64,000 nt of DNA. Source: CAVVKW01 sp963761705 (GTDB lineage: Bacteria > Verrucomicrobiota > Verrucomicrobiia > Chthoniobacterales > JAATET01). The DNA lies in NCBI GenBank assembly GCA_963761705.1, contig CAVXHK010000001.1, positions 868,001-932,000 of the forward strand, in the 5' to 3' direction. The notes below the pieces were generated by a model. It saw only the letters and a program-made list of their open reading frames with translations. It was not told the origin of the DNA and made no database searches. Of this stretch, positions 1 through 10,248 are shown piece after piece. Position 1 is the stretch's first letter. Each line of letters begins with the position of its first letter. Made by a program: the position numbers and the translations under genes.

Positions 1-472
1 GTCGCCGGTGCTGCAGGAGATGATGGGCGGCTGTTCGTTGACCTGTTCATTTCCCTGGAAGGCGGAGAGCGGGGAGGCGCAGCGCCAGATCGCCGGCCTC
101 AACGATAGTCGAGCCGACACGGCTTGGATGGGCGCGAAAGTGGGTGACACGTTGACGTTTCGGTTTCCCGCCGACCTCCCGCGGGATCTCGACGGCACCC
201 CGTTTTACGGAGTCGACGTCATTAACGGCGTGATCGATCCGCTGGCGGATTTCAAGACCTACGGTCGGGTCAAGGAGTTGATCCTGTCTCACAACGGTCG
301 ACCCGTTTTAGAGATTCGTCTCGCCGACAGATCTCGGTGGCAGCGCGTGGAGTTCGACGACATCTACCTCAACGTCGGTGACACCCTGTCGCTCGAGATC
401 GCGTCGATCTACCCGGGTGAGGCGCCGAACGACGCGGCGATTACCGAGATCGTCCTGCAAGGCGCCCACTGA
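1..472 (+). CDS. C-terminal part of a secreted NADase-type glycan-binding domain protein (5' end outside window)
   Basis: The reading frame is open to the left window edge, so the true start is probably outside. The visible part runs from a Cys-containing segment (CSLTC) into a jelly-roll domain with the pattern of the NADase-type glycan-binding (discoidin-like) family: 'DTAWMGAKVGDTLTFRF', then 'INGVIDP..D...YGRVKEL', 'LEIRLAD' and the closing 'YPGEAPNDAAITEI'. In that family the domain binds carbohydrates at the cell surface or fused to enzymes. A GTG at position 8 could serve as a start but would leave no export signal, so truncation by the window is the simpler reading. The partner domain, if any, cannot be seen. 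Confidence 0.6.
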   Translation, partial: SPVLQEMMGGCSLTCSFPWKAESGEAQRQIAGLNDSRADTAWMGAKVGDTLTFRFPADLPRDLDGTPFYGVDVINGVIDPLADFKTYGRVKELILSHNGRPVLEIRLADRSRWQRVEFDDIYLNVGDTLSLEIASIYPGEAPNDAAITEIVLQGAH

Positions 473-491
473 AGCGCGAATCGGCAATCCG

Positions 492-520
492 TTGACAGAT
501 GTGAATCAAGCGGGTACCGT
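492..520 (+). promoter_or_regulatory. Candidate sigma-70 promoter of the metal-transport operon
   Basis: A perfect TTGACA at 492-497 is followed after 17 bases by TACCGT (515-520), a weak -10 box. Transcription would start near 527, directly in front of the palindrome at 531-550 and about 55 bases before the substrate-binding protein gene. The -35 and the spacing are good, but the -10 matches only half of the consensus. Confidence 0.4.
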
Positions 521-530
521 TCCAATCTTA

Positions 531-550
531 AATGTAGGGTGTGCTACATT
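531..550 (+). promoter_or_regulatory. 20-bp palindromic operator candidate (MntR/DtxR-like)
   Basis: The sequence aatgtag-ggtgtg-ctacatt is a perfect 7-bp inverted repeat with a 6-base centre. It lies between the predicted transcription start and the first gene of the manganese/iron-type importer, where a repressor would block transcription. Size and half-site resemble known 20-bp MntR boxes (AACATAG...CTATGTT type). No regulator gene is present in the operon, so the assignment is by resemblance and position. Confidence 0.5.
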
Positions 551-583
551 CTAGAAAACTAGAAAGTAGACCGCCTCCAGTTG

Positions 584-1486
584 ATGAAATTTCCTCTTCT
601 TATCCCGCTTTCGATCTTCGCTTTCCTGGCTGCCTCGTGCTCCAAACCACCGGAGTCCGCGGCGGATCAACCGAAGCGCATTCTCACGTCGTTCACGATC
701 CTGCAGGACATCGCGCAAAATGTGGCGGGCGATAAGGCCGTCGTGGATTCGATCACGAAGCCCGGGGCCGAGATCCACGAATACGAGCCGACGCCGCTCG
801 ACATCGTGAAGGCGCAGGACGCGGACCTCGTGCTCTACAACGGCATGGGACTGGAGCGTTGGTTCGAGAAATTCTTCAAAAACGTGAAGGACGTGCCGGT
901 CGCCGTCCTCAGCGAAGGCATTACCCCGTTGAGCATCAACGACGGTCCCTACAACGGAAAACCCAATCCGCACAGTTGGATGTCCCCGGCCAATGCGATC
1001 ATCTACGTCGAAAATATCCGCAAAGCCCTGGTCGAGCTCGACCCGGCGAACCAGGACACCTACGACGCGAACGCTGCCGCTTACACCGCTGAGCTCCGGG
1101 CCATCGACGGCCCGGTGCGCGAGAAGCTGGCCGAGATCCCGGAGGGCGAGCGGACGCTCGTTTCGAGCGAGGGGGCTTTCTCGTATTTGTTGAAAAACTA
1201 CGCGATGGACGAGCTTTATCTCTGGCCGGTGAACGCCGACGAAGAGGGCACGCCGCAGCAGGTTCGCCACGTCGTCGATACGGTGCGCGAGCGCAAAATT
1301 CCGGTCGTCTTCAGCGAGAGCACGATCAGCCCGAAAGCGATGATGCAGGTCGCGAAGGAGACCGGCGCGAAGTACGGCGGCGTGCTCTACGTCGATTCGC
1401 TCACGACGGAGGACGGGCCGGCCCCGACGTATCTGAAGTTGCTGCAATACAACGCCAACGCGATTGTCGAAGGCTTCCAACGCTGA
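584..1486 (+). CDS. Metal ABC transporter substrate-binding lipoprotein (Mn/Fe type, cluster A-I)
   Basis: This is the periplasmic or outer-leaflet metal-binding protein of an ABC importer, of the TroA/PsaA/MntA family. From the ATG at 584 (a TTG lies just in front), the first 18 residues form a lipoprotein signal ending in the lipobox AASC with Cys19. The four metal ligands are visible: His65 (EIHEYEPT), His130 (NPHSW), Glu196 (SSEGAFS) and Asp271 (VDSLT). The His-rich loop of zinc-type ZnuA proteins is absent, which favours Mn2+ or Fe2+. It is the first gene of a four-gene operon and overlaps the ATPase gene by one base. The metal itself is inferred. Confidence 0.88.
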   Translation: MKFPLLIPLSIFAFLAASCSKPPESAADQPKRILTSFTILQDIAQNVAGDKAVVDSITKPGAEIHEYEPTPLDIVKAQDADLVLYNGMGLERWFEKFFKNVKDVPVAVLSEGITPLSINDGPYNGKPNPHSWMSPANAIIYVENIRKALVELDPANQDTYDANAAAYTAELRAIDGPVREKLAEIPEGERTLVSSEGAFSYLLKNYAMDELYLWPVNADEEGTPQQVRHVVDTVRERKIPVVFSESTISPKAMMQVAKETGAKYGGVLYVDSLTTEDGPAPTYLKLLQYNANAIVEGFQR

Positions 1487-2376
1487 TGCCCGACGACCCG
1501 TCCCCGCTCGACATCGACGTCAACGACGTCACGGTGACCTACAACAACGGCCACACGGCGCTGCACGACGCGTCGTTTTGCCTGAGGCACGGCTCGATCT
1601 GCGCGCTCGTCGGGGTGAACGGCAGCGGCAAATCGACGCTCTTCAAGGCGATCATGGGCTTCGTCCGCCCGTCGAAGGGTTCGGTGAACATCGGCGGTCG
1701 CCCCGTCACGGAGGCGCAGAAAAAGAACTGGGTTGCCTACGTGCCGCAGTCGGAAGAGGTCGATTGGACCTTCCCGGTGAGCGTGTGGGACGTCGTGATG
1801 ATGGGGCGCTACGGGTTCATGAATTTCCTCCGCACGCCGAAGGCAAACGACAGGCGGCTCGTCCAGGAGAGCCTCGAGCGCGTGAAGATGTGGGAGTTCA
1901 AAGACCGGCAGATCGGCGAACTCTCCGGCGGACAGAAGAAGCGTGTCTTCCTCGCGCGAGCGCTGGCGCAAGGCGGGCGGGTCATTTTGCTCGACGAGCC
2001 CTTCACCGGCGTGGACGTGAAGACGGAGGCTGCGATTATCGACCTCCTGCGCGAGCTGCGCGACGCGGGCCACATCATGCTCGTCTCGACGCACAACCTC
2101 GGATCGGTGCCGGACTTTTGCGATCAGGTTGTGTTGATCAACCGCACGGTGCTGGCGTTTGGCCCGACCGACGAGGTGTTCACGCGGGAGAATCTCGCGA
2201 TCGCTTTCGGCGGGGTTCTGCGGCACTTCCAATTCGATCAGTCGACGGTCGACGACACCGATGGCCGTCAAGTGACGCTGCTCACGGACGACGAGCGCCC
2301 GGTCGTGCTGGGGCGGGGCGGGCACCTCGAGCGGCGCAAAGAGGAAGAGCGCCGGGAGGCGGAAAGTAAAACGTGA
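1486..2376 (+). CDS. Metal ABC transporter ATP-binding protein
   Basis: This is the cytoplasmic ATPase that drives the importer. Walker A is GVNGSGKST (residues 43-51), the ABC signature LSGGQ is at 146-150, Walker B (VILLDE) at about 166-171, and a switch histidine lies in 'VSTHNLG'. The core is the usual 250 residues; the final ~45 residues form a charged tail (RRKEEERREAE) not needed for the fold. Its start overlaps the stop of the binding protein (TGATG), and its own stop overlaps the GTG start of the first permease, so the four genes are translationally coupled. Confidence 0.92.
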   Translation: MPDDPSPLDIDVNDVTVTYNNGHTALHDASFCLRHGSICALVGVNGSGKSTLFKAIMGFVRPSKGSVNIGGRPVTEAQKKNWVAYVPQSEEVDWTFPVSVWDVVMMGRYGFMNFLRTPKANDRRLVQESLERVKMWEFKDRQIGELSGGQKKRVFLARALAQGGRVILLDEPFTGVDVKTEAAIIDLLRELRDAGHIMLVSTHNLGSVPDFCDQVVLINRTVLAFGPTDEVFTRENLAIAFGGVLRHFQFDQSTVDDTDGRQVTLLTDDERPVVLGRGGHLERRKEEERREAESKT

Positions 2377-3251
2377 TCGAGCAACTCACGATCCCCTTTC
2401 AGTACGAATACATGCTCAAAGCGATCTTCGTGAGCGCGATGATCGGTGGCGTCTGCGCGTTTTTGTCGTGCTTCGTGACGCTGAAAGGCTGGTCGCTCAT
2501 GGGCGATGCGCTGGCGCATGCGGTCGTGCCGGGGGTGGCGATTGCCTCGATCTTTGGCCTGCCGTTTGCGGTCGGGGCGTTCGCCGCCGGGATGCTCGCG
2601 GCGGCGGGGATGGGCTTCGTGAAAGCGAAGACGCCGATCCGCGAGGACGCGACGATCGGGATTGTCTTCACGGCGTTCTTCGCGCTCGGGCTGCTGCTCA
2701 TCTCGCTTTTCCCAACGGGATTCAATCTCCGGACGATTGTGTTCGGCAACATGCTCGGGATGGCGGATTTGGACATCTTGCAAGCGGTCGTAATCTGCGG
2801 TGGGGCGATGGCTGTGCTGCTGGTCAAGTGGAAGGACCTGCTTCTCTTCTGCTTCGATCCCAACCAAGCGCGCTCCATCGGATTGAACACGACCGTGCTG
2901 CATTTCACGTTGCTCACGCTGTTGTCGGCGGTTGCGGTGGCGGCGTTGCAGGCGGTCGGCGCGTGTCTCGTTGTCGCGATGCTGGTCACACCGGGGGCCA
3001 CCGCGTATCTGTTGACCGATCGATTCGGAAAAATGCTGTGGATCGCGTCGGCGATGGGCGTCACGACGTCGGCGGTCGGGGCCTACGGCAGTTACTTCCT
3101 CGACGGGTCGGTCGGCGGGTGCATCGTCGTGCTGCAAACGACCTTGTTTTTGGTGGCGCTCGCGTTCGCGCCGAAGCACGGGATGCTGGCGGCGAGGCGA
3201 GCGGGTCGCCGGGCGATCGCTGAGCCGATCGAAATGCGGGCGGCGGTATGA
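2373..3251 (+). CDS. Metal ABC transporter permease (ABC-3 family), first copy
   Basis: This integral inner-membrane subunit of the ABC-3 family (ZnuB/MntC/TroC) has eight or so hydrophobic segments over 292 residues. Family patterns are visible: 'GWSLMGDALAHAVVPGVAIA' near the N-terminus and 'LLVAMLVTPGATAYLLTDR'-like residues in the second half. The GTG start overlaps the ATPase stop by four bases. It is followed immediately by a paralogous permease, as in mntABCD/troABCD systems where two different permeases form the channel. Confidence 0.9.
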   Translation: MIEQLTIPFQYEYMLKAIFVSAMIGGVCAFLSCFVTLKGWSLMGDALAHAVVPGVAIASIFGLPFAVGAFAAGMLAAAGMGFVKAKTPIREDATIGIVFTAFFALGLLLISLFPTGFNLRTIVFGNMLGMADLDILQAVVICGGAMAVLLVKWKDLLLFCFDPNQARSIGLNTTVLHFTLLTLLSAVAVAALQAVGACLVVAMLVTPGATAYLLTDRFGKMLWIASAMGVTTSAVGAYGSYFLDGSVGGCIVVLQTTLFLVALAFAPKHGMLAARRAGRRAIAEPIEMRAAV

Positions 3252-4141
3252 GTGCCGCCATCGAGCTTTTTCTGCGCGATCCGGTCGCGCCATTTCGCTA
3301 CTCGTTCATGTTGGAGGCGCTCGGCGTCGGGGCGTTGGTCGGCGTCGTCTGCGCGCTGTTGTCGTGCTACCTCGTTCTCAAGGGCTGGTCGCTCATGGGG
3401 GACGCGATTTCTCACGCGATGCTGCCGGGCATCGTGATTGCCTACATCGTTGGCTTACCGCTCATCGTCGGGGCCTTCTTCGCGGGGTTGTTCTGCGCGG
3501 TGTCGACCGGGTTCATCAAAAGCCACAGCCGCGTGAAGGAGGACACCGTTATGGGGATCGTGTTCACGGGGATGTTTGGGCTTGGGCTGGTGCTCTTCAC
3601 AAAGGTGCCGACGGACGTGCATCTCAATCACATCCTGTTTGGCAGTTTGCTCGGCATCCCGCAGCGGCTGATCATCCAGACGGCCATCGTCGGCGGTTTG
3701 ACGCTGGTGGCCGTGTTGGTGATGCGAAAGGACCTCCTGCTTTTCTGCTTCGATCCAAATCACGCCCGGACCATCGGGCTGAACACGACGCGCCTGCATT
3801 ACACGCTGCTGTCGCTCGTCGCGCTGGCCATCGTCGTCTCGCTGCAGGCGGTGGGGATCATTCTCGTGATCGCGATGTTGATCACGCCCGGCTGCATCGG
3901 ATTTCTGTTGAGCCACCGGTTTACGCACATGCTGTGGATCGCGGCGGGGTCGGCGGTGGTGTCGAGTTTGGTTGGGGTTTACGTGAGCTATTTTATCAAC
4001 GGCGCGACTGGTGCCTGCATCGTGCTGGTGCTCGTTGCCCAGTTCCTACTTGCGATGGTCTTCGCGCCGAAGAACGGGCTGTGGGCGCGGCGGCGAGCGG
4101 GCGTCCACAGCGAGAGAGCGGCTGCAGCGGCCCTTCCGTGA
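3248..4141 (+). CDS. Metal ABC transporter permease (ABC-3 family), second copy
   Basis: This second channel subunit clearly matches the preceding gene: both carry 'LKGWSLMGDAxxHA', 'KDLLLFCFDPN.AR.IGLNTT' and 'VIAML.TPG'. The ATG start overlaps the previous stop (ATGA). Two distinct permeases in one operon fit the heterodimeric Mn/Fe importers (MntC+MntD, TroC+TroD) rather than ZnuB homodimers. The last ~15 residues are low-complexity Ala/Arg. The gene ends inside the left arm of a long hairpin that separates it from a convergent gene. Confidence 0.9.
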   Translation: MSAAIELFLRDPVAPFRYSFMLEALGVGALVGVVCALLSCYLVLKGWSLMGDAISHAMLPGIVIAYIVGLPLIVGAFFAGLFCAVSTGFIKSHSRVKEDTVMGIVFTGMFGLGLVLFTKVPTDVHLNHILFGSLLGIPQRLIIQTAIVGGLTLVAVLVMRKDLLLFCFDPNHARTIGLNTTRLHYTLLSLVALAIVVSLQAVGIILVIAMLITPGCIGFLLSHRFTHMLWIAAGSAVVSSLVGVYVSYFINGATGACIVLVLVAQFLLAMVFAPKNGLWARRRAGVHSERAAAAALP

Positions 4142-4186
4142 AGCACGTGGGGTGTCGGACCCCAAACTGACGGAGCTTCACGGAAG
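4133..4186. terminator. Nested inverted repeat between convergent genes
   Basis: The arms cttccgtgaagc (4133-4144) and gcttcacggaag (4175-4186) are a perfect 12-bp inverted repeat. Inside the loop a second hairpin, ggggt-gtcgg-acccc (4149-4163), is present. The structure covers the last codons of both the permease gene and the convergent VOC gene, so it could terminate transcription from both sides. There is no U-tract, so a factor-independent mechanism is not certain. Confidence 0.5.
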
Positions 4187-4618
4187 CTCCGCTCCATCGT
4201 CGGGTTTTCGTGATCGTTCGTTCCAGCGGTGCTGCATCTCGTCGGCGGTGAGGTTTTCGAGGTCTTGGTAGAGCATCCACTCGTGGCCGATGGGGTCGCG
4301 GAGGGTGCCGCAGCGGTGGCCGTGGAACTCGGTTTTGAGGGGGCGGACGATCCCGGCTCCGACGGAGGTCGCGCGGGCGAAGGCGGCTTCGACGTCCGGG
4401 CATTTCAGGAGAATCTGGGTCGCGTTGCCGGTCGGGGCTTCGCCGGGCGAAACGGTGATGAGCGCGTCTCCGAGGGTCAGTTCGGCGTGGCCGATTAGGC
4501 CCGTGCGGGGGTCAGTGAGGCGACAGCGTTCTGAGGCTGCGAAGGCGGCGGTGTAGAAGGTTATCGCAGCGGCGAGGTCGGGAACGCGCAGGTTGAGGGC
4601 GAGGGTCGGATAGGTCAT
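4178..4618 (-). CDS. VOC family (glyoxalase/PhnB-like) protein
   Basis: This 146-residue protein has the vicinal-oxygen-chelate fold typical of PhnB-like members: 'LNLRVPDLAAAITFYTAAF' at the N-terminus, a middle 'GHAELTLGDALITVSP', and the C-terminal 'DPIGHEWMLYQDLENLTADEM' pattern. Family members are small metal-dependent or metal-independent cytoplasmic enzymes; the substrate cannot be told from sequence. It is the last gene of a minus-strand run that starts with the hybrid histidine kinase, 124 bases after a small acidic ORF. Confidence 0.8.
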   Translation of the reverse strand: MTYPTLALNLRVPDLAAAITFYTAAFAASERCRLTDPRTGLIGHAELTLGDALITVSPGEAPTGNATQILLKCPDVEAAFARATSVGAGIVRPLKTEFHGHRCGTLRDPIGHEWMLYQDLENLTADEMQHRWNERSRKPDDGAELP

Positions 4619-4742
4619 GGCGATTCGGGGGTGGGCATCGCGCGGTCCAGAAGTTTGGGTGTTTTTGCGGTCTCGGTTGCGCCGCGCTGGAAGCCCGTGG
4701 TCCTCAGCTTGAATCGGTGAGCAGCTGGAAGATGGGTGATCC

Positions 4743-4859
4743 CTATTCTTCGAGGATCTGCTCGGTGGTGGTGGGGTTTGGGCTGGTTTCGCGCGGGAGG
4801 TCCCGGTCGTCAGGTTCTTCGCCGACGGTTTTGGACTCAGGGGATTCGGGTTCGCTCAT
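4743..4859 (-). CDS. 38-aa acidic micro-ORF, translationally coupled
   Basis: The ORF starts with ATG at 4859, overlapping the stop of the micro-lipoprotein gene as ATGA, and ends with TAG at 4743. The product is rich in Glu, Asp, Pro and Thr (starts MSEPESPESKT, ends TTTEQILEE) with no hydrophobic stretch, so it would be a disordered cytoplasmic peptide. I do not recognise it. The only support is the two consecutive ATGA overlaps linking it to the kinase gene. Confidence 0.4.
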   Translation of the reverse strand: MSEPESPESKTVGEEPDDRDLPRETSPNPTTTEQILEE

Positions 4860-4974
4860 CCGACGGCTCCGCCGACGCCGACGTCGAGGATGGGGGTGTC
4901 GACGGAGGCTCCGGTGGAGCAGGCTCCGAGGAGGCCGATGAGGGTGACGGCTGCGAGGGCGAGGAGGATGGATT

Positions 4975-4978
<4 letters not shown>
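4856..4978 (-). CDS. 40-aa putative micro-lipoprotein coupled to the hybrid kinase
   Basis: The ATG at 4978 overlaps the stop codon of the kinase gene (ATGA). The peptide begins MKSILLALAAVTLIGLLGAC: a lysine, a 15-residue hydrophobic core and a lipobox (LGAC, Cys20), then a 20-residue Ser/Gly/Val tail. This is the layout of entericidin-size lipoproteins. A role in envelope sensing together with the kinase is possible but is only inferred from coupling. Confidence 0.55.
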
Positions 4979-7329
<2,351 letters not shown>

Positions 7330-7409
7330 GATTTCTCACTCAAGGAAAGGACTTGAGCCGGGCGGGTTGCCGTCGGATGGTGACGATCCATTTTAGCTGG
7401 AATTGATTT

Positions 7410-8264
7410 ATGAGTGATTACGCACATCCTGAGGCCCTCGTGACGACTGATTGGGTGGCCGAGCATCTGAACGACCCCGCGGTCCGCATCGTCGAGAGTA
7501 ACGAAGACGTCCTCCTTTACAGCACGGGACACGTGCCGGGGGCGGTGCACATTGATTGGCGGGGCGATCTGCAGGACCAGACGGTGCGCGACTACATCTC
7601 GCCGGCGGAATTTGCGGAGATGTGTTCGCGGCACGGGATCGGGCCGCAGACGACGGTGGTGTTCTACGGGGATAAATCGAACTGGTGGGCGTGCTACGCG
7701 CTGTGGGCCTTCCAACTTTTCGGTCACGAAAACGTGCGCGTGATGGACGGAGGGCGTGACAAGTGGAAAGCGGAGGGAAAGGTGATGACGCGTGAGGTGC
7801 CTAAGCCGGAGGCGGTTGAGTATCCAGAGCCCACGGAGCGGCGGGACGAGCAGATCCGCGCGTTTTTCGAGGACGCCTTGGCGCAGAGCGAAGCGGGTAA
7901 GCCGCTGATCGACGTGCGGTCGCCCGGGGAGTTCGTCGGCGAGGTGACGCACATGCCGGAGTATCCGCAGGAAGGAGTGCTGCGCGGCGGCCACGTGCCG
8001 GGGGCAAAGAGTGTGCCGTGGAAGAAGGCGACGAATGACGACGCAACGTTCAAGAGCGCGGATGAATTGCGGGCGCTCTACGAAGGCGAGGTCGGGTTGA
8101 AGCCGGGCGAGGACGTGGTGGCGTATTGCCGGATCGGTGAGCGGTCGAGCCACACTTGGTTCGTTCTCAAGTATCTGCTGGGTTACGAGAAGGTGAGGAA
8201 CTACGACGGCTCCTGGACGGAGTGGGGTAATCGCGTGCGGGCTCCGATCGCGAAGGGCGCGTAG
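7410..8264 (+). CDS. Thiosulfate sulfurtransferase (two-domain rhodanese)
   Basis: This cytoplasmic enzyme transfers sulfane sulfur from thiosulfate to a thiol or cyanide acceptor. It has 284 residues in two rhodanese domains; the second carries the active loop CRIGERS with Cys240, the thiosulfate-type motif (as in mycobacterial CysA and SseA-like proteins), followed by 'SSHTWFVLKYLLGY'. The first domain lacks a catalytic Cys, as usual. A SufE-like gene follows by 27 bases, so the sulfur may be passed to Fe-S or sulfur-trafficking partners; that link is inferred from position. Confidence 0.9.
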   Translation: MSDYAHPEALVTTDWVAEHLNDPAVRIVESNEDVLLYSTGHVPGAVHIDWRGDLQDQTVRDYISPAEFAEMCSRHGIGPQTTVVFYGDKSNWWACYALWAFQLFGHENVRVMDGGRDKWKAEGKVMTREVPKPEAVEYPEPTERRDEQIRAFFEDALAQSEAGKPLIDVRSPGEFVGEVTHMPEYPQEGVLRGGHVPGAKSVPWKKATNDDATFKSADELRALYEGEVGLKPGEDVVAYCRIGERSSHTWFVLKYLLGYEKVRNYDGSWTEWGNRVRAPIAKGA

Positions 8265-8291
8265 GTCGATTTTGGATTTACGATTGAAGAT

Positions 8292-8768
8292 GTGGGTCTC
8301 GTGAGCGCTTATCCGGAGAAATTGGGGAAGATTGTGGGGCTCTTTGAGATGCTGCCCGATCTGGAGAAGCGGGAGACGCTCATTACTTACGCAGATCAGG
8401 CGATGAGCCAGGGGCCGCGGGAGGGGGAGACGTTTGATCTGGAGGACGTGCGGAAGGACGAAGAATGCACGGACGAGGTGGGGGTCTTCCTCAAAGTCGG
8501 TGAGGGTGGTGGGTCGCACTATCGGATCACTTTGGGACCGCAGGTGCAGACGCTGACGAAGGCGATGACTTCGATACTTTGCAAAGGGCTGGAGGGTTGC
8601 ACGATCGAGGAAGTGCTCGCGGTGCCGGCGGATTTCGTGCCGAAGATCGTGGGAGCTGACTTGGTGCGGCAGCGGAGTCAGACGGTGTATTACATCCTGA
8701 CGCGGATGAAGGGCGCGGCGACGGTGTTGCGGAACCGCTTGCGGGCGGCTTCGGATGACGTGGGGTGA
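8292..8768 (+). CDS. sufE: SufE-family sulfur acceptor protein
   Basis: SufE proteins take persulfide sulfur from a cysteine desulfurase and deliver it to the Fe-S scaffold. The family pattern is present: 'LPDLEKRETLITYAD', the active Cys59 in 'EECTDEVGVFLKV', and the C-terminal 'SILCKGLEGCTIEEVLAV'. Length (about 155 residues) is normal. The start is GTG at 8292 or GTG at 8301; the ATG at 8290 is out of frame and stops at once. No SufS lies next to it, but a NifS-type desulfurase is at 36.8 kb. Confidence 0.85.
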   Translation: MGLVSAYPEKLGKIVGLFEMLPDLEKRETLITYADQAMSQGPREGETFDLEDVRKDEECTDEVGVFLKVGEGGGSHYRITLGPQVQTLTKAMTSILCKGLEGCTIEEVLAVPADFVPKIVGADLVRQRSQTVYYILTRMKGAATVLRNRLRAASDDVG

Positions 8769-8840
8769 GGTGAGAAAAGCGTTTTTGCGGCGCGAGATCG
8801 GGTCGGAGGTTGGAAGTCGACGCTCCTAGAAGGGTGCCCG

Positions 8841-9080
8841 CTAGAGCTTTCCGGTGAAGACGGTTTCGAAGACGGTGGAGCCGCCTTCGCCAGCACCGGG
8901 CTTGGGGCGGAGATCGAGGTCGCGGTAAGCTTGTTCGAGGGCTTCGGGGTCGCCGCGGAGTTCGGGAAAAATGTGGCCTAGGCGCTGCTTGACGTAATAC
9001 TTGGCGGCTGCTCGATCGATGGGGTGGAGGGGCGGCTCGCCCTGCAGTTTCTTTTTGAAATAGTCGATGATGGCGGACAT
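8841..9080 (-). CDS. Small conserved-looking hypothetical protein (79 aa)
   Basis: The protein is soluble and charged, beginning MSAIIDYFKKKLQGEPPLHP and containing 'AAAKYYVKQRLGHIFPELRGDPEALEQAY', probably two helices. No signal peptide or known motif is seen. It converges with sufE and is divergent from corA. The amino-acid make-up and the lack of a better frame on the other strand make it a likely real gene, but no function can be given. Confidence 0.6.
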   Translation of the reverse strand: MSAIIDYFKKKLQGEPPLHPIDRAAAKYYVKQRLGHIFPELRGDPEALEQAYRDLDLRPKPGAGEGGSTVFETVFTGKL

Positions 9081-9177
9081 GGCAACGGGTGGAGGAAGTT
9101 TAGCGCAGGATTGGTTTTCCGAAAGTCGGGAGTCGAGGCGGCTTGCTAGTGGGCGGGGCGGCTCCTAATTTTGCGGG

Positions 9178-10248
9178 GTGATTCGGCTGAATTATCACCT
9201 GCCCGGGACGGCTCCGGCGACGCTGCTGCCACGGGTGGATGGGGCGGGGAAGGCTCCCGTGCTCACGCTCATTCAATACGACGAGGGGTCGCTGGTGGAG
9301 GAGGAATTCACCTCGTTCGAGGAGCTGATGAAGCGCTTCGATCCGGCGAAGGTGAACTGGATCAACGTCGACGGGCTGGAGGACGTCGAGCTGCTGCGGG
9401 CAATCGGGGAGCGGTTTGGATTGCATCCCCTGACTCTCGAGGACGTTCTCAACACAACTCAGCGGCCCAAGGTGGAGACGTTTGACGAGTATCTCTTCGT
9501 GGTGAGCGAGATGGTTTATTTTGAAAATGCAGACCAGTTGGCGGTGGAGCAAGTGAGTCTTTTTCTCGGGGATTCGTTCGTGCTGACGCTGCAGGAAGAG
9601 CGGGGTTGCGACACGTTCGAGCGGATACGGGGACGGCTTAGAAACGGGCGGGGCTACGCGCGGAAGCGGGGTGCCGATTACCTGCTCTACGCACTGCTGG
9701 ACACGATCGTGGACCAATTTTTTCCCGTTCTCGAGTCGCTGGGCGACGGGGTCGAGGAGCTGGAGGAGGAACTGCTTGCGCACCCGTCGAAGGACACCCT
9801 GCGGCGACTTTACGAAGTGAAGCGGCTGCTCATCCAAATCCGGCGGGCGGCGTGGCCGCACCGGGAGATCTTTTCATCGCTCATGCGGGACGATTCGGGC
9901 CGATTAGCGGAGGGGACGACGGTGTTCCTGCGGGATTGCTACGATCACATCACGCAGATCATCGACATCATCGAAAGCTACCGCGATCTGAGTGCGGGCT
10001 TGATGGACGTGTACCTCTCGAGTTTGGGCTTCCGGACGAACGAGATCATGCGTGTGCTCACGGTGGTCTCGACCATTTTCATTCCGCTGACGTTCGTGGC
10101 GGGGGTCTACGGGATGAACTTCAATACCGATAGCCCGTTCAACATGCCGGAGCTGAACTGGCGTTTTGGTTATTTCTTTTTCTGGGGGACTTCAGCGGCG
10201 ATCGTGGCGGTCACGGTGATCATCGCGAAGCGGAAGCGGTGGCTATAA
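9178..10248 (+). CDS. corA: Magnesium/cobalt transport protein CorA
   Basis: CorA forms a pentameric inner-membrane channel for Mg2+ (and Co2+/Ni2+). The 356-residue protein has a large N-terminal cytoplasmic domain and two C-terminal membrane helices; the signature GMN follows the first helix (GVYGMNFN, 312-314), and the protein ends with the basic tail KRKRWL. 'DGLEDVELLRAIGERFGLHPLTLEDVLNTTQRPK' is typical of the family. The start is GTG at 9178. No Mg-responsive leader can be recognised upstream. Confidence 0.93.
   Translation: MIRLNYHLPGTAPATLLPRVDGAGKAPVLTLIQYDEGSLVEEEFTSFEELMKRFDPAKVNWINVDGLEDVELLRAIGERFGLHPLTLEDVLNTTQRPKVETFDEYLFVVSEMVYFENADQLAVEQVSLFLGDSFVLTLQEERGCDTFERIRGRLRNGRGYARKRGADYLLYALLDTIVDQFFPVLESLGDGVEELEEELLAHPSKDTLRRLYEVKRLLIQIRRAAWPHREIFSSLMRDDSGRLAEGTTVFLRDCYDHITQIIDIIESYRDLSAGLMDVYLSSLGFRTNEIMRVLTVVSTIFIPLTFVAGVYGMNFNTDSPFNMPELNWRFGYFFFWGTSAAIVAVTVIIAKRKRWL

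Noticed and set aside
551..1480. Long minus-strand frame opposite the metal-binding protein gene
   Set aside because: Arg/Val/His-rich shadow of a strongly conserved plus-strand gene; no family pattern.
4619..4742. Seven-codon ORF ending at the VOC start (ATGA)
   Set aside because: Too short and without a ribosome-binding site; overlap could be chance.
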